From contig NZ_JAGHRB010000021.1 of the NCBI RefSeq assembly GCF_017743995.1, positions 1 to 55,625 on the forward strand: a DNA stretch of 55,625 nucleotides. The letters are read 5' to 3'. Positions 22,000 through 29,984 of this stretch are shown piece by piece. The translations under genes and the position numbers were made by a program. The stretch is from Ruegeria sp. R13_0. GTDB lineage: Bacteria; Pseudomonadota; Alphaproteobacteria; Rhodobacterales; Rhodobacteraceae. Under the pieces are notes generated by a model. It saw only the letters and a list, made by a program, of their open reading frames with translations, ran no database searches and was not told where the DNA came from. Each line of letters begins with the position of its first letter. The stretch's first letter is position 1.

Positions 22000-22911
22000 A
22001 TGAAACTGATAATCGACACAGACCCCGGCATCGACGATGCAATGGCGATCGCCTACGCTGCGGCCGCACCCGAGATTGACCTGATCGGGCTGACCACCGT
22101 TTTCGGAAACACCCATGTCCATCAATCCAGCCGCAATGCGCGCTATCTGGTTGATAAACTTGGACTAGCTGTCCCTGTGGCGCAGGGTGCCCCCTTTGCT
22201 CATGGCGAGGACGACCATAGCCCATCCGAGCATGTGCATGGGCCGGAAGGCTTTGGTGATCTGACTGAAATCCCTGAGATCGGGCAAAACCACGACCTGA
22301 GCGCGGCCGCGTTTCTGGTCGAAATGGCACGCCAACATCCGGGTGAGCTTGTCGTGTGCGCGGTCGGTCCATTGACCAATATTGCGGACGCAATGGCTTT
22401 GGATCCCGAATTCGCCTCCAACCTCAAACGTCTGGCGATCATGGGCGGCGCAGTCTATTGCCCCGGCAACATCACGGAACATGCCGAAGCGAATATCTAC
22501 CACGATGCCCTAGCCGCCGACGCGGTGTTCTCGGCACCGCCTGAGACTGTTCTGGTCGGTTTGGATGTGACACTGAAAACGCTCTACAAGAGCGCTGATT
22601 TCGAGGATTTGGCCCTGAGATCGCCCGATATGGGGGCATTTCTGCGCGATATCTCTCGGTTCTACCTGAAATTCTATAAAGAGATCGGAGGGTTGGAGGG
22701 CTGCGGCCTGCACGACTCGACCGCCGTCATCGCCTGTACCCATGATCATATGTTCGATTCCGTTCAGACCGGATTGAAGGTGGCAACCGAAGGCAAGGCA
22801 ATCGGAGCCACAGTTCCGGATGAGACGCGCCCCCCGGTTTGGGTTTGCCGGGACGTTGACGGGGCAGGGGTTGTTGATTTGTTTACGGCCCGCGTGGCCT
22901 CTCTGCCCTGA
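22000..22911 (+). CDS. Inosine-uridine-preferring nucleoside hydrolase
   Basis: A 303-residue nucleoside N-ribohydrolase that splits nucleosides into base and ribose in salvage. The calcium-binding aspartate cluster DTDPGIDDA starts at residue 6, TTVFGNTHVHQSSRNARYL follows near 37, VVCAVGPLTNIADAM near 120, IMGGAVYCPGNITEHAEANIYHD near 147, and the C-terminal LHDSTAVIA supplies another metal ligand. The ATG at 22000 is preferred because the aspartate motif then sits at its usual place; GTG at 21994 and TTG at 21982 are alternatives. A 63-bp space separates it from tgt on the same strand, so both may be cotranscribed; both handle nucleoside or base substrates. Confidence 0.9.
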   Translation: MKLIIDTDPGIDDAMAIAYAAAAPEIDLIGLTTVFGNTHVHQSSRNARYLVDKLGLAVPVAQGAPFAHGEDDHSPSEHVHGPEGFGDLTEIPEIGQNHDLSAAAFLVEMARQHPGELVVCAVGPLTNIADAMALDPEFASNLKRLAIMGGAVYCPGNITEHAEANIYHDALAADAVFSAPPETVLVGLDVTLKTLYKSADFEDLALRSPDMGAFLRDISRFYLKFYKEIGGLEGCGLHDSTAVIACTHDHMFDSVQTGLKVATEGKAIGATVPDETRPPVWVCRDVDGAGVVDLFTARVASLP

Positions 22912-22974
22912 CGGGTTGCAAAGACCCGGCGGATCGGGCAAATCCTGCCCGGTTCCGCGATCCGAGATGATGAT

Positions 22975-24105
22975 ATGACCCAGAAGTTTTCCTTTGACCT
23001 CAAAGCAACCGACGGCAAAGCCCGCACCGGGGTGATCAACACGCCACGCGGCGAGGTTCGCACACCTGCCTTCATGCCGGTTGGCACCGCAGCGACGGTT
23101 AAGGCGATGATGCCGGAAAGCGTACGTGCGACCGGGGCCGATATCCTGCTGGGCAACACTTACCACCTGATGCTGCGCCCCACGGCAGAGCGGATCGACC
23201 GTTTGGGCGGGTTGCACAAGTTCATGAATTGGGATCGTCCTATCCTGACCGACTCAGGCGGGTTTCAGGTCATGTCTCTGGCAGGGTTGCGCAAGCTGAC
23301 CGAAAAGGGCGTGACCTTCAAATCCCATATTGACGGTTCCAAGCATGAGTTGACGCCGGAACGGTCGATGGAAATTCAGCGCCTGCTGGGGTCGGACATC
23401 GTGATGTGTTTCGATGAATGCCCCTCACTGCCTGCGGACCGGAAGCGTATCGCCGAGTCGATGCAGCTGTCGATGCGTTGGGCGCAGCGGTCGCGCGATG
23501 CGTTCGGGGATCGTCCGGGTCACGCGCTGTTCGGGATTATGCAAGGTGGGCTGGAGCAAGACCTGCGCAAAGAAAGCGCCGAGGCGTTGAAAGCGATCGG
23601 TTTTGAGGGCTACGCTATCGGCGGTCTGGCCGTGGGTGAGGGGCAGGAGGCGATGTTTGACTGCCTCGATTTTGCCCCCGATTTCCTGCCTGCCGACAAG
23701 CCGCGCTACCTGATGGGCGTGGGGAAACCGGATGATATCGTAGGCGCTGTGGCGCGCGGTGTGGACATGATGGATTGCGTTTTGCCGTCCCGGTCCGGAC
23801 GCACCGGCCAGGTGTTCACGCGACACGGTGTGGTGAACATCAAGAATGCGCGCCACGCCGATGATCCACGCCCGCTGGACGAAGAGTGCACATGCCCGGC
23901 CTGCTCGAACTACTCGCGCGCCTATCTGCACCATGTCTTCCGCTCGAATGAGATGATCTCGGGCATGCTGTTGACCTGGCATAACCTGCACTACTTCCAG
24001 GAAATCATGCAGGGTATGCGTGACGCTATTGCGGCAGGAACGTTTGAGGCCTGGCAGGCCAATTTCCATGCGCAGCGCACGCAGGGCGATATTGAGCCGA
24101 TTTAG
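22975..24105 (+). CDS. tgt: tRNA-guanine transglycosylase
   Basis: A 376-residue enzyme that exchanges guanine 34 of tRNAs with GUN anticodons (Asp, Asn, His, Tyr) for preQ1, the first tRNA step of queuosine synthesis. Visible are the general base D93 in [12 protein letters not shown], the nucleophile D264 in [14 protein letters not shown], the substrate-binding GGLAVGEG near 216 and the zinc site with C305, C307 and C310 in CTCPAC. The queA gene, often beside tgt, is not in the window. The window also carries two tRNA-Asp(GUC) genes, which are targets of the enzyme. Confidence 0.95.
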   Translation: MTQKFSFDLKATDGKARTGVINTPRGEVRTPAFMPVGTAATVKAMMPESVRATGADILLGNTYHLMLRPTAERIDRLGGLHKFMNWDRPILTDSGGFQVMSLAGLRKLTEKGVTFKSHIDGSKHELTPERSMEIQRLLGSDIVMCFDECPSLPADRKRIAESMQLSMRWAQRSRDAFGDRPGHALFGIMQGGLEQDLRKESAEALKAIGFEGYAIGGLAVGEGQEAMFDCLDFAPDFLPADKPRYLMGVGKPDDIVGAVARGVDMMDCVLPSRSGRTGQVFTRHGVVNIKNARHADDPRPLDEECTCPACSNYSRAYLHHVFRSNEMISGMLLTWHNLHYFQEIMQGMRDAIAAGTFEAWQANFHAQRTQGDIEPI

Positions 24106-24200
24106 CAGGCACCGGCACAATTTCGGTGGATATCTTCCTAGCGCGCCTTGCGGTCCGCAGAACCTTTGGTCATGCTGCGAATTGAGACACGGTGGTGAGG

Positions 24201-24230
24201 TTGAAATAGGGCGGTAACAGCCCCACCTTA
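24201..24230 (+). promoter_or_regulatory. Candidate heat-shock (RpoH) promoter of lon
   Basis: TTGAAA at 24201-24206 and CCCCACCTTA at 24221-24230 are separated by 14 nt, close to the sigma-32 pattern CTTGAAA-N13-15-CCCCAT. It lies about 80 bp before the lon start. Lon is a heat-shock protease in many bacteria. Confidence 0.6.
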
Positions 24231-24308
24231 AACCATCCAAGACAGGAGACGGCCAGCGGTTGCCTCAAGTAGGGACCAGAGCCGTCTTGCCAATGATAAG
24301 GATAGAGC

Positions 24309-26717
24309 ATGCAAGAGCCTCTGAATTCCTCATACCCCGTCCTGCCGCTGCGCGATATTGTGGTGTTCCCACACATGATCGTGCCGCTCTTCGTGGGCCG
24401 AGACAAATCGGTCCGCGCGCTGGAAGAGGTGATGCAGGATGATAAGCAAATTCTGTTGTCCAGCCAGATCGACCCGAGTGTCGATGATCCGGATGTGGAT
24501 GGTATCTATCAGGCCGGCGTTCTGGCCAATGTGCTGCAACTGCTGAAATTGCCCGATGGCACCGTCAAGGTGCTGGTCGAAGGGCAGGCGCGCGTGCAGA
24601 TCACGGAATTCCTTGAAAACGATCAGTTTTTCGAAGCCCGTGCCGAGTATCTGACCGAAATCCCTGGAGATGTCACGACGACAGAAGCGCTTCTGCGCAC
24701 CGTCGCGGACGAGTTTGAGCGCTATGCCAAGGTTCGCAAGAACATTCCCGAAGAAGCCTTGGCTGCTGTGGGTGAGACCACCGAGCCTGCCAAGCTGGCC
24801 GACCTCGTGTCGGGTCATCTGGGCATTGAAGTCGAGCAGAAGCAGGAACTGCTTGAGACGCTCTCAGTCAGTGAGCGGCTTGAGAAGGTCTATGGCTTGA
24901 TGCAGGGCGAAATGTCGGTTCTGCAGGTCGAGAAAAAGATCAAGACCCGCGTCAAATCCCAGATGGAGAAGACCCAGCGCGAGTATTATCTGAATGAGCA
25001 GATGAAGGCCATTCAGAAAGAGCTTGGCGATGGCGAGGACGGCTCGAACGAAGTCGCCGAACTTGAAGAGAAGATCAACGAGACCAAGCTGTCGAAAGAG
25101 GCGCGCGAAAAGGCCGAAGGCGAGCTGAAGAAACTGCGCAACATGAGCCCGATGTCGGCTGAGGCCACCGTAGTGCGCAACTATCTGGACTGGATCTTGT
25201 CGCTGCCGTGGGGCACTAAATCCCGCGTCAAAAAGGATCTGGGCCGCGCGCAGGACATTCTGGATGCCGATCATTATGGGCTTGAGAAGGTCAAAGAGCG
25301 GATCGTCGAGTATCTTGCTGTTCAGCAGCGTTCGAAAAAGCTGAAAGGCCCGATCCTGTGCCTTGTTGGCCCTCCGGGCGTGGGTAAAACCTCGCTGGGT
25401 AAGTCCGTCGCGAAAGCCACGGGGCGCGAGTTCATTCGCATTTCGCTGGGTGGTGTGCGTGACGAATCCGAGATTCGTGGTCACCGTCGGACTTACATTG
25501 GCTCGATGCCCGGTAAGATCATTCAGGCGCTGAAAAAGGCGAAAACCACGAACCCGCTGATCTTGTTGGATGAAATCGACAAGATGGGGCAGGATTTCCG
25601 TGGTGACCCGGCCTCGGCGATGCTTGAGGTGTTGGACCCGGAACAGAACAGCACGTTCATGGATCACTACCTTGAGGTCGAATATGACCTCTCGAACGTG
25701 ATGTTCCTGACCACGTCGAACAGCTACAATATGCCTGGGCCTTTGCTGGACCGGATGGAGATCATCCCGCTGGCCGGTTATACCGAAGAGGAAAAATCCG
25801 AGATCGCCAAACAACACCTGATCAGCAAGCAGGTCAAAAACCATGGCCTCAAAGCCAAGGAATTTGAACTGACTGATGAGGCGCTGCAGTCGATCATCCG
25901 CACCTATACCCGCGAGGCGGGCGTGCGGAACCTCGAACGTGAAATCGCCAAGGTGGCGCGGAAGTCGCTGACCAAGATCATCAAGAAAGAGGCCGACTCG
26001 GTTACGGTCACGCCTGAAAATCTGGATGATTTCCTAGGTGTGCCCAAGTTCCGCTATGGTCTGGCCGAGCAGGATGATCAGGTTGGTGTGGTGACCGGTC
26101 TGGCGTGGACTTCGGTCGGTGGAGACCTGCTACATATCGAGGCGCTGAAACTGCCCGGCAAGGGGCGGATGAAGACCACGGGTAAGCTGGGCGATGTGAT
26201 GAAGGAATCCATCGACGCAGCCTCGTCCTATGTGCGCTCGATTTCGCCTCAGATCGGGGTGAAGCCGCCTCAGTTCGACAAGATCGATATCCACGTGCAC
26301 GTGCCGGATGGGGCAACGCCCAAGGATGGGCCATCGGCTGGTTTGGCGATGGTGACCTCGATTGTGTCCGTGCTGACCGGCATTCCGGTACGCAAGGACA
26401 TCGCCATGACGGGTGAGGTCTCTCTGCGCGGGAATGCGATGCCGATTGGTGGTTTGAAGGAAAAACTGCTGGCTGCTCTGCGCGGTGGCATCAAGACGGT
26501 TCTGATCCCGGAAGAGAATGAAAAGGATCTGGCCGATATTCCGGATAACGTGAAAGAAGGGTTGGAGATCATCCCGGTCAAACACGTATCGGAAGTCCTC
26601 AAACAAGCTCTGGTGGAAGAGCCTGAACCCATCGAATGGGACGAGGCCGCGGAAGAGGCCGCGGCTGCAGCAGCAAAAGCGGCTGAAAGCTCTGGGCCGT
26701 CTGCAACGGCGCACTAA
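24309..26717 (+). CDS. lon: ATP-dependent Lon protease
   Basis: An 802-residue AAA+ serine protease that degrades misfolded and regulatory proteins, including cell-cycle regulators in alphaproteobacteria. An N-terminal LON substrate-binding domain (PVLPLRDIVVFPHMIVPLFVGR, residues 10-195) is followed by a coiled region, the ATPase with Walker A GPPGVGKTSLGKS near 355 and Walker B ILLDEIDKMG near 418, and the protease domain with catalytic S676 in PKDGPSAGLA and the lysine of GGLKEKLL (K719 by spacing to E. coli Lon). The C-terminus is a short acidic and alanine-rich tail. AAGGA stands 6 nt before the ATG, and a candidate heat-shock promoter lies upstream. Terminator 15 bp after the stop. Confidence 0.96.
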   Translation: MQEPLNSSYPVLPLRDIVVFPHMIVPLFVGRDKSVRALEEVMQDDKQILLSSQIDPSVDDPDVDGIYQAGVLANVLQLLKLPDGTVKVLVEGQARVQITEFLENDQFFEARAEYLTEIPGDVTTTEALLRTVADEFERYAKVRKNIPEEALAAVGETTEPAKLADLVSGHLGIEVEQKQELLETLSVSERLEKVYGLMQGEMSVLQVEKKIKTRVKSQMEKTQREYYLNEQMKAIQKELGDGEDGSNEVAELEEKINETKLSKEAREKAEGELKKLRNMSPMSAEATVVRNYLDWILSLPWGTKSRVKKDLGRAQDILDADHYGLEKVKERIVEYLAVQQRSKKLKGPILCLVGPPGVGKTSLGKSVAKATGREFIRISLGGVRDESEIRGHRRTYIGSMPGKIIQALKKAKTTNPLILLDEIDKMGQDFRGDPASAMLEVLDPEQNSTFMDHYLEVEYDLSNVMFLTTSNSYNMPGPLLDRMEIIPLAGYTEEEKSEIAKQHLISKQVKNHGLKAKEFELTDEALQSIIRTYTREAGVRNLEREIAKVARKSLTKIIKKEADSVTVTPENLDDFLGVPKFRYGLAEQDDQVGVVTGLAWTSVGGDLLHIEALKLPGKGRMKTTGKLGDVMKESIDAASSYVRSISPQIGVKPPQFDKIDIHVHVPDGATPKDGPSAGLAMVTSIVSVLTGIPVRKDIAMTGEVSLRGNAMPIGGLKEKLLAALRGGIKTVLIPEENEKDLADIPDNVKEGLEIIPVKHVSEVLKQALVEEPEPIEWDEAAEEAAAAAAKAAESSGPSATAH

Positions 26718-26731
26718 GACACAAAGAAAAA

Positions 26732-26756
26732 GGCGGGGCAGGTCCCCGCCTTTTTT
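26732..26756. terminator. Bidirectional terminator between lon and the permease gene
   Basis: A 7-bp stem GGCGGGG/CCCCGCC with a 5-nt loop, A run on the left and six T on the right. It serves lon on the plus strand and, with the A run read in reverse, the convergent permease gene whose stop is at 26759. Confidence 0.88.
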
Positions 26757-26758
26757 GT

Positions 26759-28345
26759 CTATAGCCCGATAACGGGTTGTTTCGGGTCCAAAATTTCCTC
26801 TTCTTCGATGTATTTCTGAAACTTTTCGTCTGCCAAGGACGACCGGACAGCTATCATGAATATCCCCGTCGAGAACAGAATGCAGACCAGAATATCCCAG
26901 CCGAACGGGATGAATTTTAGAGCACCCTCTCCGAACTGGCCAAATATTGAGATTACACCGATGCCGACGAAATAAGGCATCAGCCAACGCGCTTCGGCCA
27001 CGTCCATTTCATCCAGGCGATTGTGAAAGCGGATCAGCAACAAGATCATTCCGATGATCAACGCGACGCCCAAGCGCCAGACGGTGTCCCATCCGCTCCA
27101 ATAAACGATCAGTGTCGCGATGGCGAAGGCCAGTGCGCCCACGAAGCGCACTGCGGGAATTCGGATCGAGCGTGGGTGATCTGGCATCAGCTTTCTGAGG
27201 CACACGACAGCGATCGGTCCTACAGCGAAGGACAAAACAATGGCTGCCCCGTTCAATGCAATGACCGTGGTAAAAGGGACTGTAAGCAGGAACAAAACTC
27301 CGATCCCGAAATTCAGTACAAGCGCCCAAAGGGGTACTCCGAACGAGGACAACCGCATTATGCGTTGAGGCAGAAATCCGTTCTTGGAGAGGGCCATGGC
27401 GATCCGAGCATTTGATCCTGTTGCAACAAGCCCGTTGCCGAATGGCCCTATGACTGAGCCGACATTCAATACGCTTAGGAACCAGACAATACCGACGGAC
27501 ATAATCACGGCATCCAGCGGTCCTTCTCCGCCGAAGCTGAGACTGGTCCAGCCTTGCGCAAGCGAGGTTGGATCAAGGGCGCCGATGAATGCGATCTGTA
27601 GGGAAAGATAGATGGCCGCGCACATCACGATTGAAAGGACCAGCGCGGCTGGGATGGCGAATTTCGGGTTGCGGACCTCACCCGCCATATCGACGATGTG
27701 GCGAAATCCGATGAAGGAAAAGATCACGCCCCCAGTCGACACCGCAGCCATGATGCCTTGCAGTCCGTATGGGGCGAACCCGTCGGGTTGGCTGAAGTTC
27801 TGAGCCTCAAACCTGTTTGCAATCAAGAGTACTGAGAGAATGACGGGAATCGCTATCTTCGCCCAGGTAAGGGTGGCGTTGACACGTGTGAAGAATTTGA
27901 CGCCTAGGGCATTGACGGCAACGAATATCAGCATGAAGGACAGAGCAACCAGCACACCTGCGCTCGTCAGATCTCCGCTCTCGGCAGTGTGCAGCCACGG
28001 CGCATAGGGGGCTAGGTATTTCAACATTGCCTCAACCTCGATGGGCGCAGTGGTGTTGTAGCCGATCCATGCCGTCCAACCCATTGCCATCGCGACGATG
28101 TTGCCATGAGAGAATTGGGGAACCCGAGCGATACCGCCCGGGATAGGCAACATGGCCGAGATTTCGGCGAAGGTGATGGCCAGAATAAACATGGCCACCG
28201 CGCCAATGATCCAGGACAGAGCCGCAGCTGGTCCTGCATGTTGCACAGCCAAGAGCGGCCCGAACAGCCATCCAGAGCCTATAATGCCGCCAACGGAGAT
28301 GAAGGTCAGACCCAGTAGGCCAATGTCACGCTTCAATTTGGCCAT
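26759..28345 (-). CDS. APC-family amino acid permease
   Basis: A 528-residue inner-membrane transporter with about 12-14 hydrophobic segments. The N-terminal LGLTFISVGGIIGSGWLFGP is the substrate-binding unwound helix 1 of the amino acid-polyamine-organocation superfamily, and FSFIGFRHIVDMAGEVRNPKFAIP is the conserved helix 6 region. A hydrophilic tail ends with EEEEILDPKQPVIGL. The ATG at 28345 (MAKLKRDIGLLGL) with AAAGGG 9 nt upstream is preferred to the TTG at 28354. The substrate is not readable; members of this subgroup are annotated as aspartate:proton or general amino acid symporters. It is transcribed alone between the lon terminator and tRNA-Val. Confidence 0.88.
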   Translation of the reverse strand: MAKLKRDIGLLGLTFISVGGIIGSGWLFGPLLAVQHAGPAAALSWIIGAVAMFILAITFAEISAMLPIPGGIARVPQFSHGNIVAMAMGWTAWIGYNTTAPIEVEAMLKYLAPYAPWLHTAESGDLTSAGVLVALSFMLIFVAVNALGVKFFTRVNATLTWAKIAIPVILSVLLIANRFEAQNFSQPDGFAPYGLQGIMAAVSTGGVIFSFIGFRHIVDMAGEVRNPKFAIPAALVLSIVMCAAIYLSLQIAFIGALDPTSLAQGWTSLSFGGEGPLDAVIMSVGIVWFLSVLNVGSVIGPFGNGLVATGSNARIAMALSKNGFLPQRIMRLSSFGVPLWALVLNFGIGVLFLLTVPFTTVIALNGAAIVLSFAVGPIAVVCLRKLMPDHPRSIRIPAVRFVGALAFAIATLIVYWSGWDTVWRLGVALIIGMILLLIRFHNRLDEMDVAEARWLMPYFVGIGVISIFGQFGEGALKFIPFGWDILVCILFSTGIFMIAVRSSLADEKFQKYIEEEEILDPKQPVIGL

Positions 28346-28435
28346 CTGCGTCAACCCTTTGCACTGCGTATGTCAATGATACGCTGGCGGATTCTGGCCT
28401 GACAAGCGTAGTCTGGAGGTGTGAAAAATTGGAGG

Positions 28436-28510
28436 TGGTGGGTGATAAGAGATTTGAACTCCTGACATCTTCGATGTGAACGAAGCGCTCTACCACTGAG
28501 CTAATCACCC
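28436..28510 (-). tRNA. tRNA-Val (CAC anticodon)
   Basis: A complete cloverleaf can be folded: acceptor GGGTGAT/ATCACCC, D arm with AGCTCAGTGGTAGAGC, anticodon stem CTTCG/CGAAG around the loop TTCACAT (anticodon CAC, decoding GUG), and T arm with GTTCAAATC. The discriminator base A and an encoded CCA end are present. The gene stands alone, between the permease gene and the beta-barrel gene, both also on the minus strand. Confidence 0.95.
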
Positions 28511-28601
28511 ATTGCTCGGCGTCTTATCGCAGCTCTTTCCCGGCTGCAAGACTTATAGGGGCGGGACCCCGGCCAGTATGCAAGCCGGAGTCTGATGTTC
28601 T

Positions 28602-29321
28602 TTAGAGGCCGGGCAGTTTGTCCAGAACGCCACGGCGTCCGAAGGTTGTTCCGCGCTCGTTGCCCAGATTGATACGGACACCTGCGCCAAGGAAGGGTTC
28701 GGTGCTGCTGCCGCTGCCGATGGACAGGTGGGCTGCGCCAAATTCGCCGTAAACCTGTGCATTGGTGCCAACATTATAGGTCGCGCCAATCGAAAATGCG
28801 CTGACGTCCAAAGCGCCTTCGATATCGTTCAGGTAGTCGTATTTACCGATCACAGTCCATTTCTCGGTGACGGCCCCTCCAGCCGAAAAGCCCAGGATCA
28901 CGCCATCTGCGTCAGAGAATTCCTTCAGATCTTGAAAGCCCAGATACCCTTCGATCTGTGCGGGGCCTGCGCCAAAACCGGCCTCAACGCCGTAGAATTG
29001 GAACGTCTCGTCTTCGATATGGTCCTGCCCGTAGAAAGCACCGAATGAGGCGTTTTGTGTATGCAGATTGGCGTGCAAGGTGACACTTGTGCCGTCAAAG
29101 TCCTCATCCTCGAACCGGTAAGCGCCGGCATCCAGCTGCAGGCTGAACGCACGGGAAAACGCCAGCTCGCCCGCGCCGTTGAGGTTGTAGACATCGCCAA
29201 GATCGCTGTCTGTGAAGGTAGAATAACCCAGATCCACATATCCGCCGGTCACCTCGACGGCATATGCTGCGCCGGACAGTAAAAGGCTGGTCAATGCACT
29301 GGTAGCAATGATTTTTTTCAT
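28602..29321 (-). CDS. Porin-like outer-membrane beta-barrel protein
   Basis: A 239-residue exported protein. A signal peptide (MKKIIATSALTSLLLSGAAYA) is followed by a mature part made of alternating glycine- and aromatic-rich strands (GGYVDLGYSTF, LDAGAYRFEDEDF, TLHANLHTQNASFGAFYGQ, TVIGKYDYLNDIE, AFSIGATYNVG, AQVYGEFGAAHL), as in small outer-membrane beta barrels of Rhodobacterales. It lacks the terminal phenylalanine that often ends classical porins and instead finishes with RRGVLDKLPGL, so the last strand may be the AGVRINLG stretch. The role is unknown; passive diffusion or membrane structure are possible. ATG at 29321 has GGAG upstream. Confidence 0.8.
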   Translation of the reverse strand: MKKIIATSALTSLLLSGAAYAVEVTGGYVDLGYSTFTDSDLGDVYNLNGAGELAFSRAFSLQLDAGAYRFEDEDFDGTSVTLHANLHTQNASFGAFYGQDHIEDETFQFYGVEAGFGAGPAQIEGYLGFQDLKEFSDADGVILGFSAGGAVTEKWTVIGKYDYLNDIEGALDVSAFSIGATYNVGTNAQVYGEFGAAHLSIGSGSSTEPFLGAGVRINLGNERGTTFGRRGVLDKLPGL

Positions 29322-29550
29322 GTTGCTGCTCCGATTTGTGATTTTGTTGGCGCGGGTCAAAATGAGACTAACGCGCATGAATGTCTGGTTAGTTTTTATC
29401 GTTAAGGAGGAGTAGGGGGTCGGCGCGATTTCAATATGCTGTTGCAGGTGGGGCACAAATGCTCGGTCACACGGGCTGAGCCCCGAAGGATGGCCGAGGA
29501 GCGGCTGCAAACAAAAATCAGGCTTCTGGCAAAAAACTTCAAAACGCCGC

Positions 29551-29577
29551 TTGACGATGCCCGAGCGTAGCCATAAT
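29551..29577 (+). promoter_or_regulatory. Possible promoter of the tRNA-Asp pair
   Basis: TTGACG at 29551-29556 and CATAAT at 29572-29577 are 34 bp before the first tRNA-Asp. The 15-nt spacer is shorter than optimal. The rest of the space between 29322 and 29610 shows no gene. Confidence 0.45.
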
Positions 29578-29610
29578 ACACCCCAACGTTCAGCAACGAA
29601 CGGGCAGCGG

Positions 29611-29687
29611 GCGGTTGTAGCTCAGTTGGTTAGAGTACCGGCCTGTCACGCCGGGGGTCGCGGGTTCGAGCCCCGTCAACCGCGCCA
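29611..29687 (+). tRNA. tRNA-Asp (GTC anticodon), copy 1
   Basis: A 77-nt gene including encoded CCA. The acceptor stem is GCGGTTG/CAACCGC, the anticodon loop CTGTCAC gives GUC, and the T arm carries GGTTCGAGCCC. The discriminator base is G, an identity element for aspartyl-tRNA. The wobble guanine is a target of the Tgt enzyme encoded upstream. Confidence 0.96.
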
Positions 29688-29732
29688 TCGCTGCCAGACT
29701 TGGTCCAGTTTAAAGGCCACGAAAATAGATGC

Positions 29733-29809
29733 GCGGTTGTAGCTCAGTTGGTTAGAGTACCGGCCTGTCACGCCGGGGGTCGCGGGTTCGAGCCCCGTCA
29801 ACCGCGCCA
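29733..29809 (+). tRNA. tRNA-Asp (GTC anticodon), copy 2
   Basis: Identical over all 77 nt to copy 1, with 45 bp of unlike sequence between them. Probably one transcript with copy 1. Confidence 0.96.
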
Positions 29810-29902
29810 TTTTCCCTCGAATGTTCCGAAAAACATAGATTCTTGGCGCGAGGTCGGCGTTGTTTCAGGCTGATGTCAGTTTGTGTCGGCAATAATCTGT
29901 TC

Positions 29903-29917
29903 GTTCACAGTTTGTTC
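29903..29917. promoter_or_regulatory. LexA (SOS) box upstream of uvrA
   Basis: GTTCACAGTTTGTTC has the GTTC-N7-GTTC form of the alphaproteobacterial LexA box. It lies 67 bp upstream of the uvrA start, where a repressor would block the promoter. An extra overlapping GTTC precedes it. Confidence 0.8.
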
Positions 29918-29984
29918 TAACTTTTCTGTTGGAGACTCAGCGCCGCTCGCCTATCTCTGAGGGACGTGTTTGTTGGGGGCCAGA

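Noticed and set aside
29611..29809. Identical tRNA-Asp copies as attachment-site duplication of an integrated element
   Set aside because: Both copies are complete, only 45 bp apart, and no integrase or cargo lies between them; simple tandem duplication explains them.
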